Positions 8,325-18,900 of a stretch of 64,000 bases of DNA are shown in pieces (positions within the stretch are counted from its first letter, which is position 1; each line of letters opens with the position of its first letter). The position numbers and the translations under genes were made by a program. The stretch is from Eubacteriales Family XIII. Incertae Sedis bacterium. GTDB lineage: Bacteria > Bacillota > Clostridia > Peptostreptococcales > Anaerovoracaceae. Below the pieces are notes generated by a model. It was not told where the DNA came from, did no database searches, and worked only from the letters and a program-made list of their open reading frames with translations. The stretch covers positions 1 through 64,000 of the forward strand of contig JAISTX010000039.1 in assembly GCA_031272365.1 (NCBI GenBank). The letters are read 5' to 3'.

Positions 8325-9809
8325 TCAACCGAACGGGTTTTCCGTCGGGTACGGCAGCCCGGCCGGCCTGTTATACGCTATATCGGGGACGCCGAGGTAG
8401 CGGAAGAGGTCGAACAGCGCCTTCCCGCAGTGCGCGAAGGCGACGGCCCCGTGGTGCGGGTAGCGCTTCTCGATGAGCACGTGCCGGTAGAACCGCCCCA
8501 TCTCCTTGATGGCGAAGACGCCGATGCCGCCGAACGAGCCCGTCGGCACGGGCAGCACCTCGCCCTCCGCCACGTAAGCGCGCAGCGCGCCCTCGCTGTC
8601 GCACTGCAGCCGGTAGAACGTGATGTCGGACGCCGCGATGTCGCCCTCGATCGTGCCCCGGGAGATGTCCGGCTCCGAGCCCTCCGGCTCGAGCACGCGG
8701 TGCTGGATGACCTGGTATTTGATCGCGCGGCCCTCGCACATCTTCCGGCTCGGCGTGTTGCCGCAGTGGAAGCCCATGAACGTGTCCGTCAGGGCGTAGG
8801 GGGTTTTGCCCGCGATCTCCTTCTCGTAGAGCGCGGGCGGCACGGTGTTGTTGATGTCGAGCAGCGTCACCGCGTCCTGCGTCACGCAGGCGCCGATGTA
8901 CTCGGAGAGCGCGCCGTAGATGTCCACCTCGCACGAGACCGGCATGCCACGCGAGCTGAGCCTGGAATTGACATAACAGGGCACGAAGCCGAACGAGCCC
9001 GGGAACGCCGGCCAGCACTTGTTTGCGAAGGCCACGTAGCTGCGCGCGCCCTTGTGGGACTCGGCCCAGTCGAGCAGCGTCAGCTCGTACTGGGCGAGCC
9101 GCTCGTTTAAGTCCGGGTAGTATTTGCCCTCGCCCATCTCCTGCGCCATGTCCGCCATCACGTCCGCGATGCGCGGGTCGCCCGCGTGCTCCCGGAACGA
9201 CACGAGGAGGTCGAGCTCCGAGTTCTCCTCGATCTCGACGCCGAGCTCGTACAGGCCCTTGATCGGCGCGTTGCACGCGAAGAAGTCCTGCGGCCGGGGG
9301 CCGAAGCTGATGATCTTGAGCCCGCGCAGGCCGATGGCGGCGCGGGCGGCCGGCACGAAGTCCCGGATCCTCTGCGCGATCTCTTCCGCCGACCCGACGG
9401 GGCTCTCGGGGATGAAGGCCCTCAGCTTCCGCATCCCGAGGTTGTACGAGCAGTTGAGCAGCCCGCAGTAGGCGTCGCCGCGCCCGTCTATGAGGTCGCC
9501 GTCCCCCTCCGCCGCCGCGACGTAGAGGCACGGGCCGTGGAAGTATTTCGCGATCAGCGTCTCGGGCGTCTCAGGCCCGAAATTGCCGAGGAAGACCGTG
9601 AGCGCGTTGCACCCCTTTTCCCTCGCCTCGGCCACCGCCGCGCGCATGTCGGCTTCGTTCTCGACCGTCTTCTTGACCTCGCAGACGTCCACGCCGATCT
9701 GCGCGCACGCCGCCACGGCCGCCGCCCGGCGCCGCTCGGAAAGCGCGATCGGGAAGCAGTCGCGCGAAACCGCGACCAGCCCCATCTTCACATCCGGAAT
9801 ATTCCCCAT
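8325..9809 (-). CDS. L-fucose/L-arabinose isomerase family protein
   Basis: A 494-residue cytosolic protein of the L-fucose/L-arabinose isomerase superfamily: the N-terminal alpha/beta region GLVAVSRDCFPIALSERR, CNALTVFLGNFGPE in the middle, and the C-terminal segment GFHCGNTPSRKMC. It is not the classic araA type. Directly upstream of araD in the same operon, it most likely performs the aldose-ketose isomerisation feeding AraD, L-arabinose being the likely substrate. The start at 9809 is set by GGAGG 5 bases upstream. No ribulokinase is in the operon, so the phosphorylation step must be encoded elsewhere. Confidence 0.8.
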   Translation of the reverse strand: MGNIPDVKMGLVAVSRDCFPIALSERRRAAAVAACAQIGVDVCEVKKTVENEADMRAAVAEAREKGCNALTVFLGNFGPETPETLIAKYFHGPCLYVAAAEGDGDLIDGRGDAYCGLLNCSYNLGMRKLRAFIPESPVGSAEEIAQRIRDFVPAARAAIGLRGLKIISFGPRPQDFFACNAPIKGLYELGVEIEENSELDLLVSFREHAGDPRIADVMADMAQEMGEGKYYPDLNERLAQYELTLLDWAESHKGARSYVAFANKCWPAFPGSFGFVPCYVNSRLSSRGMPVSCEVDIYGALSEYIGACVTQDAVTLLDINNTVPPALYEKEIAGKTPYALTDTFMGFHCGNTPSRKMCEGRAIKYQVIQHRVLEPEGSEPDISRGTIEGDIAASDITFYRLQCDSEGALRAYVAEGEVLPVPTGSFGGIGVFAIKEMGRFYRHVLIEKRYPHHGAVAFAHCGKALFDLFRYLGVPDIAYNRPAGLPYPTENPFG

Positions 9810-9825
9810 GTTTCCCTCCTTCATA

Positions 9826-11010
9826 TTACAATGCAATACCTTTACCCACTTCTTGCTTCGGCTTCGGCTTCGGCTTTGGCTTCGCGCCCGGCTCTTGCCT
9901 TGGCTCCGCAGGCGCCGCCTTCCCGACCTTCGCCGTCGACGCCCGCTTCACGAGCTTGGGCGCGAACAGCACGTCCTCCTGCCCGCTCGCGGGGTCCTCC
10001 AGTTTCCCGAGCATGATCTTCGCGACGGTCTCGCCGAGCAGCTGCATCGGGTGCCGCACGGAGGTGAGCGGCGTCTCGCAGACCCGCGCGATCCGGGCGT
10101 CGTCGATCCCGCAGACGGACAGGTCCTCCGGGACGCGGATCCCATGCTGCCGGCAGAAGGCCAGCAGCCCGACCGCCAGGTCGTCGTTGTAGCACACCAC
10201 CGCGGTGCTGTCCCTGAGGAGCGGGAGCAGCCGCCCCGCCGCCGCCTCGAACATCGCCGCCTGCTCCTGCGTCGAATACCAGAAGACGCAGTCCTCGGGG
10301 TTGTCCAGGCCGTGGTTCCCGAGGGCCTCCGAGAAGCCCTGGTACCGTTTGTGGCCCTGCATGTTGTTGAACACGAACATGCCGAGGAGCTTCCTGTGCC
10401 CCAAAGAGATCAGGTGCTCCGCCGCGATCCGCGCCGCCAGGACGTCGTCCATCGCGATGAGCGGCTGGGGCAAGGCGGGGTATTTCGCGTTGAAGAACAG
10501 GAGCGGCATCTCCCGCGCGCAGATCTCCTCGTAGAGGGCCGCGTTCGGGTTGGGGAGCGCGCTCTGCGAGGGCTCGACGATGAGCCCCTTGATGTTGCTC
10601 TGCGACAGCATGGCCATCAGCGCGCGGCGCTCCTCCGCCACCGAATTCGACGTGGTCATCAGCTGCATGGCGACGCCGTTCTTCGTCAGCACCTTCTCGA
10701 TGCCGGTCAGGATGCTCGGGAAGATGTAGTCGCTGAAATACGTGGACACGACGCCCACGGCCAGCGTCTGCGCAGGCCGCGCCAGGGCGCCCGCCCCCGG
10801 GTCCTGCACGAAGGTGCCGCTGCCCCGCCGGCGCAGGAGCACGCCCTCGCTTTCGAGGTCCGCGAGCGCCTGCCGCACCGTCTGGCGGCTCACGTGGTGG
10901 ATCTCGCACAGCTCCGTCTCCGGGTAAAACCGGTCGCCGGGGGAGAGGCCCTCCTTCCGGATGGCCTCCCTGGCCCAGTTCGCTATCTCGATGTATTTGT
11001 AGTCCCTCAC
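9826..11010 (-). CDS. araR: AraR-like repressor (GntR HTH + LacI-type sensor)
   Basis: A 394-residue regulator with a GntR winged helix at about 1-75 (PETELCEIHHVSRQTVRQALADLESEGVLLRRRGSGTFV) fused to a periplasmic-binding-protein-like sugar sensor (about 85-350), the architecture of AraR of Bacillus. It probably represses the surrounding arabinose genes until arabinose binds. The start is GTG 11010 with AGGGAAGG upstream. The C-terminal tail contains an unusual Lys-Pro tract (KPKPKPKPKQ), encoded by a short tandem repeat at about 9856-9885 that may vary by slippage. It sits inside the operon it probably controls. Confidence 0.82.
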   Translation of the reverse strand: MRDYKYIEIANWAREAIRKEGLSPGDRFYPETELCEIHHVSRQTVRQALADLESEGVLLRRRGSGTFVQDPGAGALARPAQTLAVGVVSTYFSDYIFPSILTGIEKVLTKNGVAMQLMTTSNSVAEERRALMAMLSQSNIKGLIVEPSQSALPNPNAALYEEICAREMPLLFFNAKYPALPQPLIAMDDVLAARIAAEHLISLGHRKLLGMFVFNNMQGHKRYQGFSEALGNHGLDNPEDCVFWYSTQEQAAMFEAAAGRLLPLLRDSTAVVCYNDDLAVGLLAFCRQHGIRVPEDLSVCGIDDARIARVCETPLTSVRHPMQLLGETVAKIMLGKLEDPASGQEDVLFAPKLVKRASTAKVGKAAPAEPRQEPGAKPKPKPKPKQEVGKGIAL

Positions 11011-11029
11011 AAACCTGCCTTCCCTACTG

Positions 11030-12118
11030 TCATGGCGCCTCCCCGTCCCGGGTGCGCAAGGACGCCTTGAGCCACGGCGGGCGCTGCAGCTTGAATCCGC
11101 CGCTGCGATCCCTCAGCCAGATGATAACACTTTGCAGGACGATGAAAAAGCACAATAAAAACCCGCTGATGATCGTCTGTATGTTCGAGTCGATCCCGGC
11201 CGCGCGGATGATCTCGTTGATCGTGAGCAGCGACAGCGCGCCGATCGGGGAGCCCAGGATATTCCCGACGCCCCCCGTCAGCATCGTGCCGCCGATGATC
11301 GACGCCGCAATGGCCTTCATCTCGAACCCGCTGGCGTTGCCCACGTTGCCCGCCGCCGTTGTAAGGAGGAAAGCGTAGCCGGCGATACCGGACAGGAGGC
11401 CGCACAGCAGGTACGAGAGAAACCGCGTACGTTTCACGTTGATGCCCAGCATGAGCGCGCTCTGCGCGTTGCCCCCGACCGCGTAGAGGTTGCGCCCGAA
11501 CCGGGACCATTTGAGGAGCAACGCGACCGCCACGATCACGCCCACCGCGATCAGCATGCTGATGCTGATCTTGCACGGGATGAACATGCCGTGCCGGTTG
11601 ACGGTGCCGAGCCACGCGATCTTCAGCTTCGTCTCGAAGAGCGCGACGAAGGCCGGCAGCTCCACGCGGATCGGCGTGGAGTTGACGATCGTCATGACCC
11701 CGTTGGCGAGGAACATCCCGGCCAGCGTGATGATGAAGGGCTGGATCTCCAGGTAGGCGATGAGGAAGCCCTGCAGGGCGCCGAACGCGAGGCCGATGGC
11801 CAGGGCCAGCAGGACGGACCTGCCGACGTCCGCGCCCGCGGACTGCAGGAACACGGCGCAGCTCATCGTGACGAGCCCGCACACGCCGCCGACGGAGATG
11901 TCGATCCCGCCCCCGATCATGACGACGCTCATCCCGCAAGCGAGGATGATGAGGGCGGCGTTGTTGTTGAAAAGGTCGAAAAAGGTCTGCGGCTGCGTGA
12001 AGCTCTCGGGGAAGAGCGCGATGGCGAACAGATACATCACCAGCAGGATCACGGCCGCGATGATGAAGAGCAGGTTCGCGTTGGACAGGGGGACCCTGTT
12101 TTCTTTCAGCTTGGTCAT
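11030..12118 (-). CDS. Sugar ABC transporter permease (YjfF-like)
   Basis: A 362-residue inner-membrane permease of the RbsC/MglC/YjfF family with about 8-10 hydrophobic segments and the family motif GGGIDISVGGVCGL. With the adjacent permease it forms the heterodimeric channel of a ribose/galactofuranose-type importer. ATG 12118 is chosen because GGAGGG precedes it and it follows the upstream stop by one base (TGAGATG). Operon context with AraD and AraR suggests arabinose, probably the furanose form, as substrate. Confidence 0.85.
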   Translation of the reverse strand: MTKLKENRVPLSNANLLFIIAAVILLVMYLFAIALFPESFTQPQTFFDLFNNNAALIILACGMSVVMIGGGIDISVGGVCGLVTMSCAVFLQSAGADVGRSVLLALAIGLAFGALQGFLIAYLEIQPFIITLAGMFLANGVMTIVNSTPIRVELPAFVALFETKLKIAWLGTVNRHGMFIPCKISISMLIAVGVIVAVALLLKWSRFGRNLYAVGGNAQSALMLGINVKRTRFLSYLLCGLLSGIAGYAFLLTTAAGNVGNASGFEMKAIAASIIGGTMLTGGVGNILGSPIGALSLLTINEIIRAAGIDSNIQTIISGFLLCFFIVLQSVIIWLRDRSGGFKLQRPPWLKASLRTRDGEAP

Positions 12119-12119
12119 C

Positions 12120-13181
12120 TCATGCACCCTCCGTCTTTGGGCCGCCGTATTTGTCAGAGGCGGATTTCTCGAGCCGCCCCGCGATCTTCCCCCTCGCCTT
12201 GTCAAGCAGCGACATGACGACCGGGGAGCTCACGATCATCAGGAAGATGATGAAGGCCGCCTTGACGGCTTTGATCGCGTCCGGGCTGATGCCGAAGCGC
12301 AGCAGCGTGCGGTTCAGCACCTCGATCGTGTACGCGCCGATGATCGCGCCGGGCAGGTTGAACTTGCCGCCGATCAGGGCGTTGCCGCCGAGGGCCACCG
12401 CGAGGATCGCGTCCATCTCGATCAGCTTCAGCAGGTTGACGCTGTCGTGGCGCTCGTTCTTGCAGACGCTGATGAAGCCGGCCACCGCGCAGCAGATGCC
12501 GAGGATGACGAAGACGAGCAGCTTGACCTTCACGGGGTCGATCCCGTTCAGCCGCGCCGCCTTCTCGTTGATCCCGACCGTCTGCGTGTAAAGCCTGAGG
12601 TTTGTCAGCTTGAAGAGGACGGCGAAGACGGCGATCACGACGACCGTGAGGATGATCGGCGTCTGGATGGGCACGCCGGGGATGACGCCCCCGATCTGGG
12701 TCGTGACGGCGTTTTTCAGGTTCGGCGAGACCTTCCCGTCGATGAGGAAGGCGATGGAGCGCCCGGCCGTGAAGAGGATCAGCGTCGCGACCATGGGCTG
12801 GATGCGGAAGATCGCGACGAGCGTGCCGTTGAACAGGCCCAGCAGCGCGCCCACGGCGCAGCTGACGACGAGCGCGCCCGCCACGCTGAGCCAGGAGACG
12901 GGGCCGAAGGCGGCCAGCGCCTGGATGAAGACGGCCGACGTGATCGTCGCGACGACGCCGACGCTGATGTCCTGCCCGCCCGAGGCCGAGGTGACGAGCG
13001 TCATGCCGATCGTGATGATCACGAGCTCCGTGGCGCCGAAGAGGATGTTCGGGATGTTCCCGTACAGGGCGCCGTTCACGTTCGATATGTCGAGGAAGTC
13101 CACGTCCTTGATGACGTTGATGAGGAGCAGCAGCAAGAGCACGGTGAGGGGGATCAGCACCCCGCGCAAGGCCTTAGGCAT
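12120..13181 (-). CDS. Sugar ABC transporter permease (YtfT-like)
   Basis: A 353-residue polytopic permease, paralogous to the next gene, with the conserved SGGQDISVGVVATI loop and GGNALIGGKFNLPG near the C-terminal coupling region. It pairs with the YjfF-like permease. ATG 13181 has an AGGGGGG site about 7 bases upstream and overlaps the ATPase stop by 8 bases, so translation is coupled. Confidence 0.85.
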   Translation of the reverse strand: MPKALRGVLIPLTVLLLLLLINVIKDVDFLDISNVNGALYGNIPNILFGATELVIITIGMTLVTSASGGQDISVGVVATITSAVFIQALAAFGPVSWLSVAGALVVSCAVGALLGLFNGTLVAIFRIQPMVATLILFTAGRSIAFLIDGKVSPNLKNAVTTQIGGVIPGVPIQTPIILTVVVIAVFAVLFKLTNLRLYTQTVGINEKAARLNGIDPVKVKLLVFVILGICCAVAGFISVCKNERHDSVNLLKLIEMDAILAVALGGNALIGGKFNLPGAIIGAYTIEVLNRTLLRFGISPDAIKAVKAAFIIFLMIVSSPVVMSLLDKARGKIAGRLEKSASDKYGGPKTEGA

Positions 13182-14685
13182 CGGCGCGCCCCCCTTTCGC
13201 AATCGTCCGCATGACGTCGTCCTGCGTCAGCTGCTCGCCCGCGAGCTCGCCGACGATATGGCGGTCCTTCATGACGATGAGGCGCGAGCAGGTCCTGAGC
13301 ATCTCCTCGATCTCGGACGAGATGAAGGTGACGCCCATGCCCTCCGACGCCAGCCGCAGGACGAGCTTCTGTATCTCGACCTTGGTCCCGATGTCGATGC
13401 CGCGGGTCGGCTCGTCGAGGATCAGGTAGTCCGGGTGGGTGAGCAGCCAGCGCGCGAGGATGACCTTCTGCTGGTTGCCGCCCGACAACGAGCCCACCGG
13501 CGTGTCCGCCGACGCCGTCTTGATGTTGAGCGCCGCGATGTACTCGTCGGCGAAGGCCTGCGCCTCGGCCTTCGAGAACGGCCGCAGGAAGCCCTTCATG
13601 ACCTGGAGCGCAAGGATGATGTTGTCGCGGACGGACAGATCCGCGATGATGCCGTCGGCCTTGCGGTCCTCCGGCAGGTAGCCGATCCCCTGCTTCATCG
13701 CCTTGATCGGCTTGTCGATCTTCACGCGCTTGCCCTTCACCTTCACGGCGCCGCCGGTCACTTTGTCGGCGGCGAAGATGGCGCGGACGCTCTCGCTGCG
13801 CCCGGAGCCGAGCAGCCCGGTGAAGCCGTTGACCTCGCCCTTGCGGATGTGGAAATCGAAGGGGCTGATCCCGGCGCTGCTCGCCAGGCCCTCAGCCTCG
13901 AAAAGGTATTCCTCTCCGGATTCCATGGCCGCCTGCGTGTTCTTGATCTCGTCTATGTCTTCCAGAGCCTTGCCCATCATCTTGGAAACGAGCTCGTATT
14001 GCGGGAGGTCCTTCGCGACGTATTCGCCCACCAGCTCGCCGCCCCGCAGCACCGTGATCCGGTCGCTGACCTCGTACACCTGGTCCAGGAAATGCGTGAC
14101 GAACAGGATCGCGACGCCGCGCGCCTTGAGGTCGCGCATCAGGGAAAACAGCTTCTTCACCTCGTCCTCGTCCAGCGAGGAGGTCGGCTCGTCCAGGACC
14201 AGGATCTTGCAGTCCATGTCCACCGCGCGCGCGATCGCGATCATCTGCTGCACGGCCAGCGAGCAGGACGAGAGCTGCTGGCCGGGCATCGCCGGGATGC
14301 CCAGCGAATCGAGGATCGCCTTCGCCCCCGCGTTCATGCCCTTCCATTTGATGAAGGGGCTCTTCCCGCGGCCGATGAAGAGGTTCTCCGCGACCGTGAT
14401 GTTCGGGCAGAGCGTGACCTCCTGGTAGACCGTGCCCACGCCGCCGTCCTGCGCCTCCTGGGGCGATTTGAAATGGACGGGCGCCCCCGCGACCCGGATC
14501 TCGCCGGCGTCCTTCGTGTAGACGGCCGTCAGCACCTTGATGAGCGTGGACTTGCCGGCGCCGTTCTCGCCCATCAGCGCGTGGACCTCGCCCGCGCGGA
14601 GCGTGAAGTCCACATTGTGCAAGGCGCGCACCCCAGGGAACGCCTTGCATATCCCTCGCATTTCCAGTACGGTTCCTTCTTGCAT
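13174..14685 (-). CDS. Sugar ABC transporter ATPase with two NBDs (YtfR/RbsA-like)
   Basis: A 503-residue cytosolic ATPase with tandem nucleotide-binding domains. NBD1 has Walker A GENGAGKST (about residue 40), an atypical signature (SSCSLAVQQM) and Walker B ILVLDEPTSSLD. NBD2 has the degenerate Walker A GLLGSGRSE usual for this family, signature SLSGGNQQKV and Walker B LILDEPTRGID. It powers the two permeases. A GC-rich hairpin with a T-run lies between this gene and the binding-protein gene, probably reducing its expression relative to that protein. Confidence 0.9.
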   Translation of the reverse strand: MQEGTVLEMRGICKAFPGVRALHNVDFTLRAGEVHALMGENGAGKSTLIKVLTAVYTKDAGEIRVAGAPVHFKSPQEAQDGGVGTVYQEVTLCPNITVAENLFIGRGKSPFIKWKGMNAGAKAILDSLGIPAMPGQQLSSCSLAVQQMIAIARAVDMDCKILVLDEPTSSLDEDEVKKLFSLMRDLKARGVAILFVTHFLDQVYEVSDRITVLRGGELVGEYVAKDLPQYELVSKMMGKALEDIDEIKNTQAAMESGEEYLFEAEGLASSAGISPFDFHIRKGEVNGFTGLLGSGRSESVRAIFAADKVTGGAVKVKGKRVKIDKPIKAMKQGIGYLPEDRKADGIIADLSVRDNIILALQVMKGFLRPFSKAEAQAFADEYIAALNIKTASADTPVGSLSGGNQQKVILARWLLTHPDYLILDEPTRGIDIGTKVEIQKLVLRLASEGMGVTFISSEIEEMLRTCSRLIVMKDRHIVGELAGEQLTQDDVMRTIAKGGRADA

Positions 14686-14721
14686 AGGGCCCTCGCCTCA
14701 CTTTCCCACAACTTCGAAAAC

Positions 14722-14758
14722 GCGGCGCGGGGGGATTTCCATCCAACCGCCGCGCCGC
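14722..14758 (-). terminator. Intercistronic hairpin between binding protein and ATPase genes
   Basis: CCGCGCCGC (14750-14758) pairs with GCGGCGCGG (14722-14730). Read on the - strand, the stem is followed by GTTTTCG. A 9-bp GC stem with a short T-run between a substrate-binding protein gene and its transporter genes fits a partial terminator or an mRNA-stabilising structure. Confidence 0.5.
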
Positions 14759-14786
14759 TTTGCTACATGATTCCCTACAGCCCCTG

Positions 14787-15860
14787 TCAAGCGGCTTCGT
14801 TGACGGACTCAACCACGCCCGGGTCCTCGTTGATGCCCCGCTCGAGGATGTCATCCTCCGTGATGCTGTCGGTGTCGACGCCGATCTCGTCCAGATAGAC
14901 CGTGCCGACCGGGGGCTCCTCGCCGCTCTCGATCGTCTGGATCCACTCGGCGATCTTGGACGCCTGGCGGGGGTTGCACTGCCCGTCGTAGTTCCAGTTG
15001 CCCGCCTGCACCTCGCGCAGCGCGAAGCGGTTGAAGTCAAATCCCATAATAATGACGTCGCCGCCCTTGCCGTGGGAGATGCCTGCCGCGTCGAGCGCCT
15101 TGACCGCGCCCTGCGCCATGCCGTCGTTCTCCGCATAGATCACGTTGAAGTCGACGCCGCCCGTGATGGCCGCCTCGACGACCTTGCGCGCCTCGACGTC
15201 GCTCCACGTGTCGCCGCCCGTGCCGTCCGCGACGATGGTCAGGTCGCCGGCTTCATCGGCCTTCTCGACCGCGTCGCTGCGCCCGATCTCCGCCGCCGAG
15301 CCGATCTGCCCGCGGATCAGGATCACGTTGTACGCATCCAGGCCCTGGCCGAGCAGCCAGTCCACGGCGGTCTGGCCTTCCTCGTAGGTGTTGGAGACCA
15401 GCGCGGCCTGGTAGTTGCTCTCGTCCGTCTCGATGAAGCGGTCGAACAGGAACACGGTGACGCCCGCTTCCTTGGCCGACGCCAGGACGCCGTCCCAGCC
15501 CGTCGCGTTCGCGGCCGAGATCAGCAGGTAGTCGACGCCGTCGCGGATGTAGCCCTCGGCGGCCGCGATCTGCTCGCTGTTGTCCGCCGCGTTGCTCTGC
15601 TTCGCGTCATAGCCGTTTGCCGCCGAGAAGACCTCGTTCATGTCCTCCACGTTGGCCTGCCGGTAGCCGGACTCCTCCGGGGGCAGGTTCACGATGCCCA
15701 CCTTGATCGCCTCGCCGGACGCGCCGCCGCCTGAGCCTTCGTCCACCGGCGCGGCGCTTCCCGTATCCGCAGGGGCCGCGCTGCTGCCGCCGCCACCGCT
15801 GCAAGCCGCGAGCGCAAACACGAGCGCCAGCACGATAACAATCGCAAACACTTTCTTCAT
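14787..15860 (-). CDS. Sugar ABC transporter substrate-binding lipoprotein (YtfQ-like)
   Basis: A 357-residue secreted lipoprotein. The signal peptide ends in a lipobox (FALAACSG) with lipidation expected at Cys20. A Gly/Ser/Ala-rich linker follows, then a two-lobe type I periplasmic-binding fold. Segments such as QIAAAEGYIRDGVDYLLISAAN and DVIIMGFDFNRFAL resemble the galactofuranose-binding YtfQ group. It captures the sugar outside the membrane and delivers it to the permeases. It is the first gene of the operon behind a strong promoter, with GGAGGAG as ribosome site. Confidence 0.88.
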   Translation of the reverse strand: MKKVFAIVIVLALVFALAACSGGGGSSAAPADTGSAAPVDEGSGGGASGEAIKVGIVNLPPEESGYRQANVEDMNEVFSAANGYDAKQSNAADNSEQIAAAEGYIRDGVDYLLISAANATGWDGVLASAKEAGVTVFLFDRFIETDESNYQAALVSNTYEEGQTAVDWLLGQGLDAYNVILIRGQIGSAAEIGRSDAVEKADEAGDLTIVADGTGGDTWSDVEARKVVEAAITGGVDFNVIYAENDGMAQGAVKALDAAGISHGKGGDVIIMGFDFNRFALREVQAGNWNYDGQCNPRQASKIAEWIQTIESGEEPPVGTVYLDEIGVDTDSITEDDILERGINEDPGVVESVNEAA

Positions 15861-15937
15861 GGGTTCTCTCCTCCTTTTGTTTGATCACACCAATGAAATA
15901 TCAAATTCGCACTATCTTAGCTCAATCTGTCTGCACA

Positions 15938-15966
15938 AATATACTGCAATCAAGGCGTGTTGTCAA
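15938..15966 (-). promoter_or_regulatory. Promoter of the arabinose operon
   Basis: On the - strand, TTGACA (15961-15966) and TATATT (15938-15943) are 17 bp apart, a near-consensus sigma70 promoter about 75 bases before the lipoprotein gene. TTTGTATTGACAAC overlapping the -35 and TTTGTGCAGACA just after the -10 resemble half-sites of the AraR type; this operator reading is tentative. Confidence 0.7.
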
Positions 15967-15996
15967 TACAAATTTTTTCGCAATTTTTTCAGAATA

Positions 15997-18900
15997 TTAT
16001 TCCGTATCCTTCAGCACTGCGGACGGCGACAGGCGGTTCAGCTTCCCGGCCAGCGCCGTGCGGATGAGTAGGTAGCACAGGAGCATCCCGGCGTACACGG
16101 CCGCGTAGAGCAGCGGCGGCCAGCGCAGGTCGAGCCCGGTCGGCACGTTCGCCACGAGCATTGGAAATACGGCGTCCATCGCCATTTTCGCGGCAGGGAT
16201 CATCGCCAGCGCGCCGAGCGCGATCAGGAGGAAATTGCCGTCCAGATAGAGTTTGCGGATTTCCCGGCCGCGGTACCCGAAGACTTTCATCAGCGAGATG
16301 CCGCCTGCGGCGCGGTCGACCATGACCTTCGTCATCTGGTACAGGACGATCAGGAACATGAGCGCGGCGCAGCCGACCATCGTCGCGATCATCGACCGCA
16401 GGACGTCCATGAAGATGTCTGCACTTTTGAGCACGTCCGCCCTCGTGGTGGTGGCGTACAGGCGCCCCGCCGGGATGTCGAGCGCGCGGCTTGCGTACAC
16501 GGTGTTGTAGAAGCCCTCGTCCCGGCCGAACAGCGACCGCATACTGCCGAGCTCCATGAAGCAGACGAGCCCGACCGAGTACGGCACGACCTCACGAACC
16601 GTGAACCCGTAGTCCCGGTCGTTCACCTCGTCGCTCAGCACGACCTTGTCGCCCGGGGACAGCCCGAATTTTTCGGCCATGGAGGAGGAGACGCTGATCT
16701 CGTTCTCCTTGCGGCTGGTGATCGCCGGGAAATAGGGGTTCCCCTCCGGCAGGCCGATGACGCTGACGTCCATGTCGTAGCTGTATATCCCCTTCTTGAG
16801 GTTTTCGACGTACGCGGGGGTGCCGCCTTCCGGCGCGGCTTCCGACGGGTATTTGTATTGGTACGAAAACGCGTATTTCGTGTCCGCCTCCGTCTGCTCC
16901 GCAATGTTGACGACGAGCGCGTAGCAATCCAGCCCCAGCGTCAACACGAGCAGCGAGATGAACATGCCCGCCAGCACGGCGAAGCAGCTGCGCTTCTCCC
17001 GCAGGAACTGGCGCACCTGGAACGCCCGCACGAACGGCATGTTTTTCAGGCGCGCGCCGCCGCCTGCGCCCTGAAACCTCTCCTTGCGCAGGAGGGACAG
17101 CGCGCTCCGGCCCAGCTTCTTCCGGATGACGAGCAGGTTGACGAGGAAGGCAGCGGCCGGGGGCAGGGCAACCCCGTAGGCCAGGACCGCAGGATGGTAG
17201 GCGATCTCGATTTCGGGGATCGAAAAATAGCTGTACGTGTCGCCCGCCAGGAAAGACAGCGCAAACCCGGTATGCCCGAGCAGCGTGCCCGCCACTCCCC
17301 CGGCGGCGCAGAGCAGGACCGGCGCCATCGTATAGTGCAGCGCCAGCTGCCGGCGCCGCAGGCCCAGGGCGTACAGGGCCCCGAGCATGGCGCTTTCCCG
17401 GTCGATCGAATGGACGACGAAGACGGAGATCACGTACGCGATGAGGATCAAAATCATCACGCCGGCCACAAACCCCGCATTGACGTTGATGGCAACGTCG
17501 TCCTTCGACGCTTTGATGCGCGGGTTGTCCCCGGCGGGGAGGAAATCGGTGAGGGCCTCGATCTCCAAGGGGAAATGCGCCTCCAGCATTGCGTCCGTTT
17601 CCTCCTTCAGCTCCGCCGCGCCGTCCCGGAGCGCCCCGCTGCTGTCTGCGAGCAGCCTCGCGCCCTCGTTCATGTCCTGCGCGCCCGCGGCGATCCTCTC
17701 GTAGTTTTCCCGGATCGACCCGACCCCGCGCGTGTAGGAGGAGACGCCCGCGTCCAGCGACTCGTCGCTCGCCCGGAGCGCCGCGATCGCGCCCTGGAGC
17801 TTCCCGATCCCGCCGTTCAGCGCGTCGACCGCGCCCGGCAGCGCCGCCATGGATTCGTTGAACGCCGCGAGCTGCCCCTCGAGGGCGGCCGCAGCGGCGG
17901 CGGCCTCCGCCAGGCCTTTGTCGACCTCGTCCAGGTAGGCCTGCGTAACGCCGAGCGCCACCTGCGCGTCCGGGGACAGCGCGTCGGGGTCCATCCCGGC
18001 CTGCGCCAGCGCATCCCGGACGGCCGGCTCGAGGACCTCGTAGCCGACCCCTCCGGACAGGGCGCCCAGGCTGCCGGACAGGGCTGCCTGGGCATCGGCC
18101 AGCGCGGCGGCCGCGCCGCTGAGGTCCCGTGCGGAGGAGGCGGAAAACGACAAGGCGCCCGCGCCGGATTCGATCTCGCGCAGGGCCGCGAGGACCGCGG
18201 AAGACCCTGCTGCCAGATCCGCCGATTTCCCGTCCAGCGCGGCGAGCCCGTCCTTCACGCCCTGAACGCCGTCGAGGAGCTCCTGCGCGCCGCCGCTCAG
18301 CTTCGCCGCCGCCTCATCGATTTCCCGCGACCCGTCCGACAGGTCTGAAACGCCGCCCTCAAGGCTGTCGCGGTCCTCGGCCTCCCGCCGCACCGCTTCC
18401 TGGAAATAGATGTCCTCCACTTCTTCCGGGCTGATTTCCAGCGCGAGCAGATGGTCTTTCAGCGCCCCCTCGCCCGCGCCCGGCCCGAGCCGGTAGGCAT
18501 AGCGGTACGTCTCGCCGAACTGCGCCCCGCCGCCCACGCGCAAGCGCTCGTAGTCCCCCTCCGTGACAAACGCCGTGCCGAACCCCCAGTCGTCGGACGC
18601 CATGTCCGTCAAATTCCTCTTGCAGGTATCGTAGTCCGGCGTCGTGACGGTGCCGGTGACCTGGAACGATCGGCCCGCGATCAAAAGATCGCCGCCGGCG
18701 GAAAGCCCGTGCGCTGCCGCGTAGAGCCGCTCGACCGCGATCTCGCCCGCCGCCGACGCCACGCGCCCTTCCGTGGGCTCCAAGAGGTTGATGGCCTCCC
18801 GGTTTTTCATCACGCGCAGGACGGTCCCGTCGTCCATCTCGAATTCGAGGTAGAAGCAGGGCTCTATCGTCACGCCCAGCGCCTCTATCCCTGTTATTTC

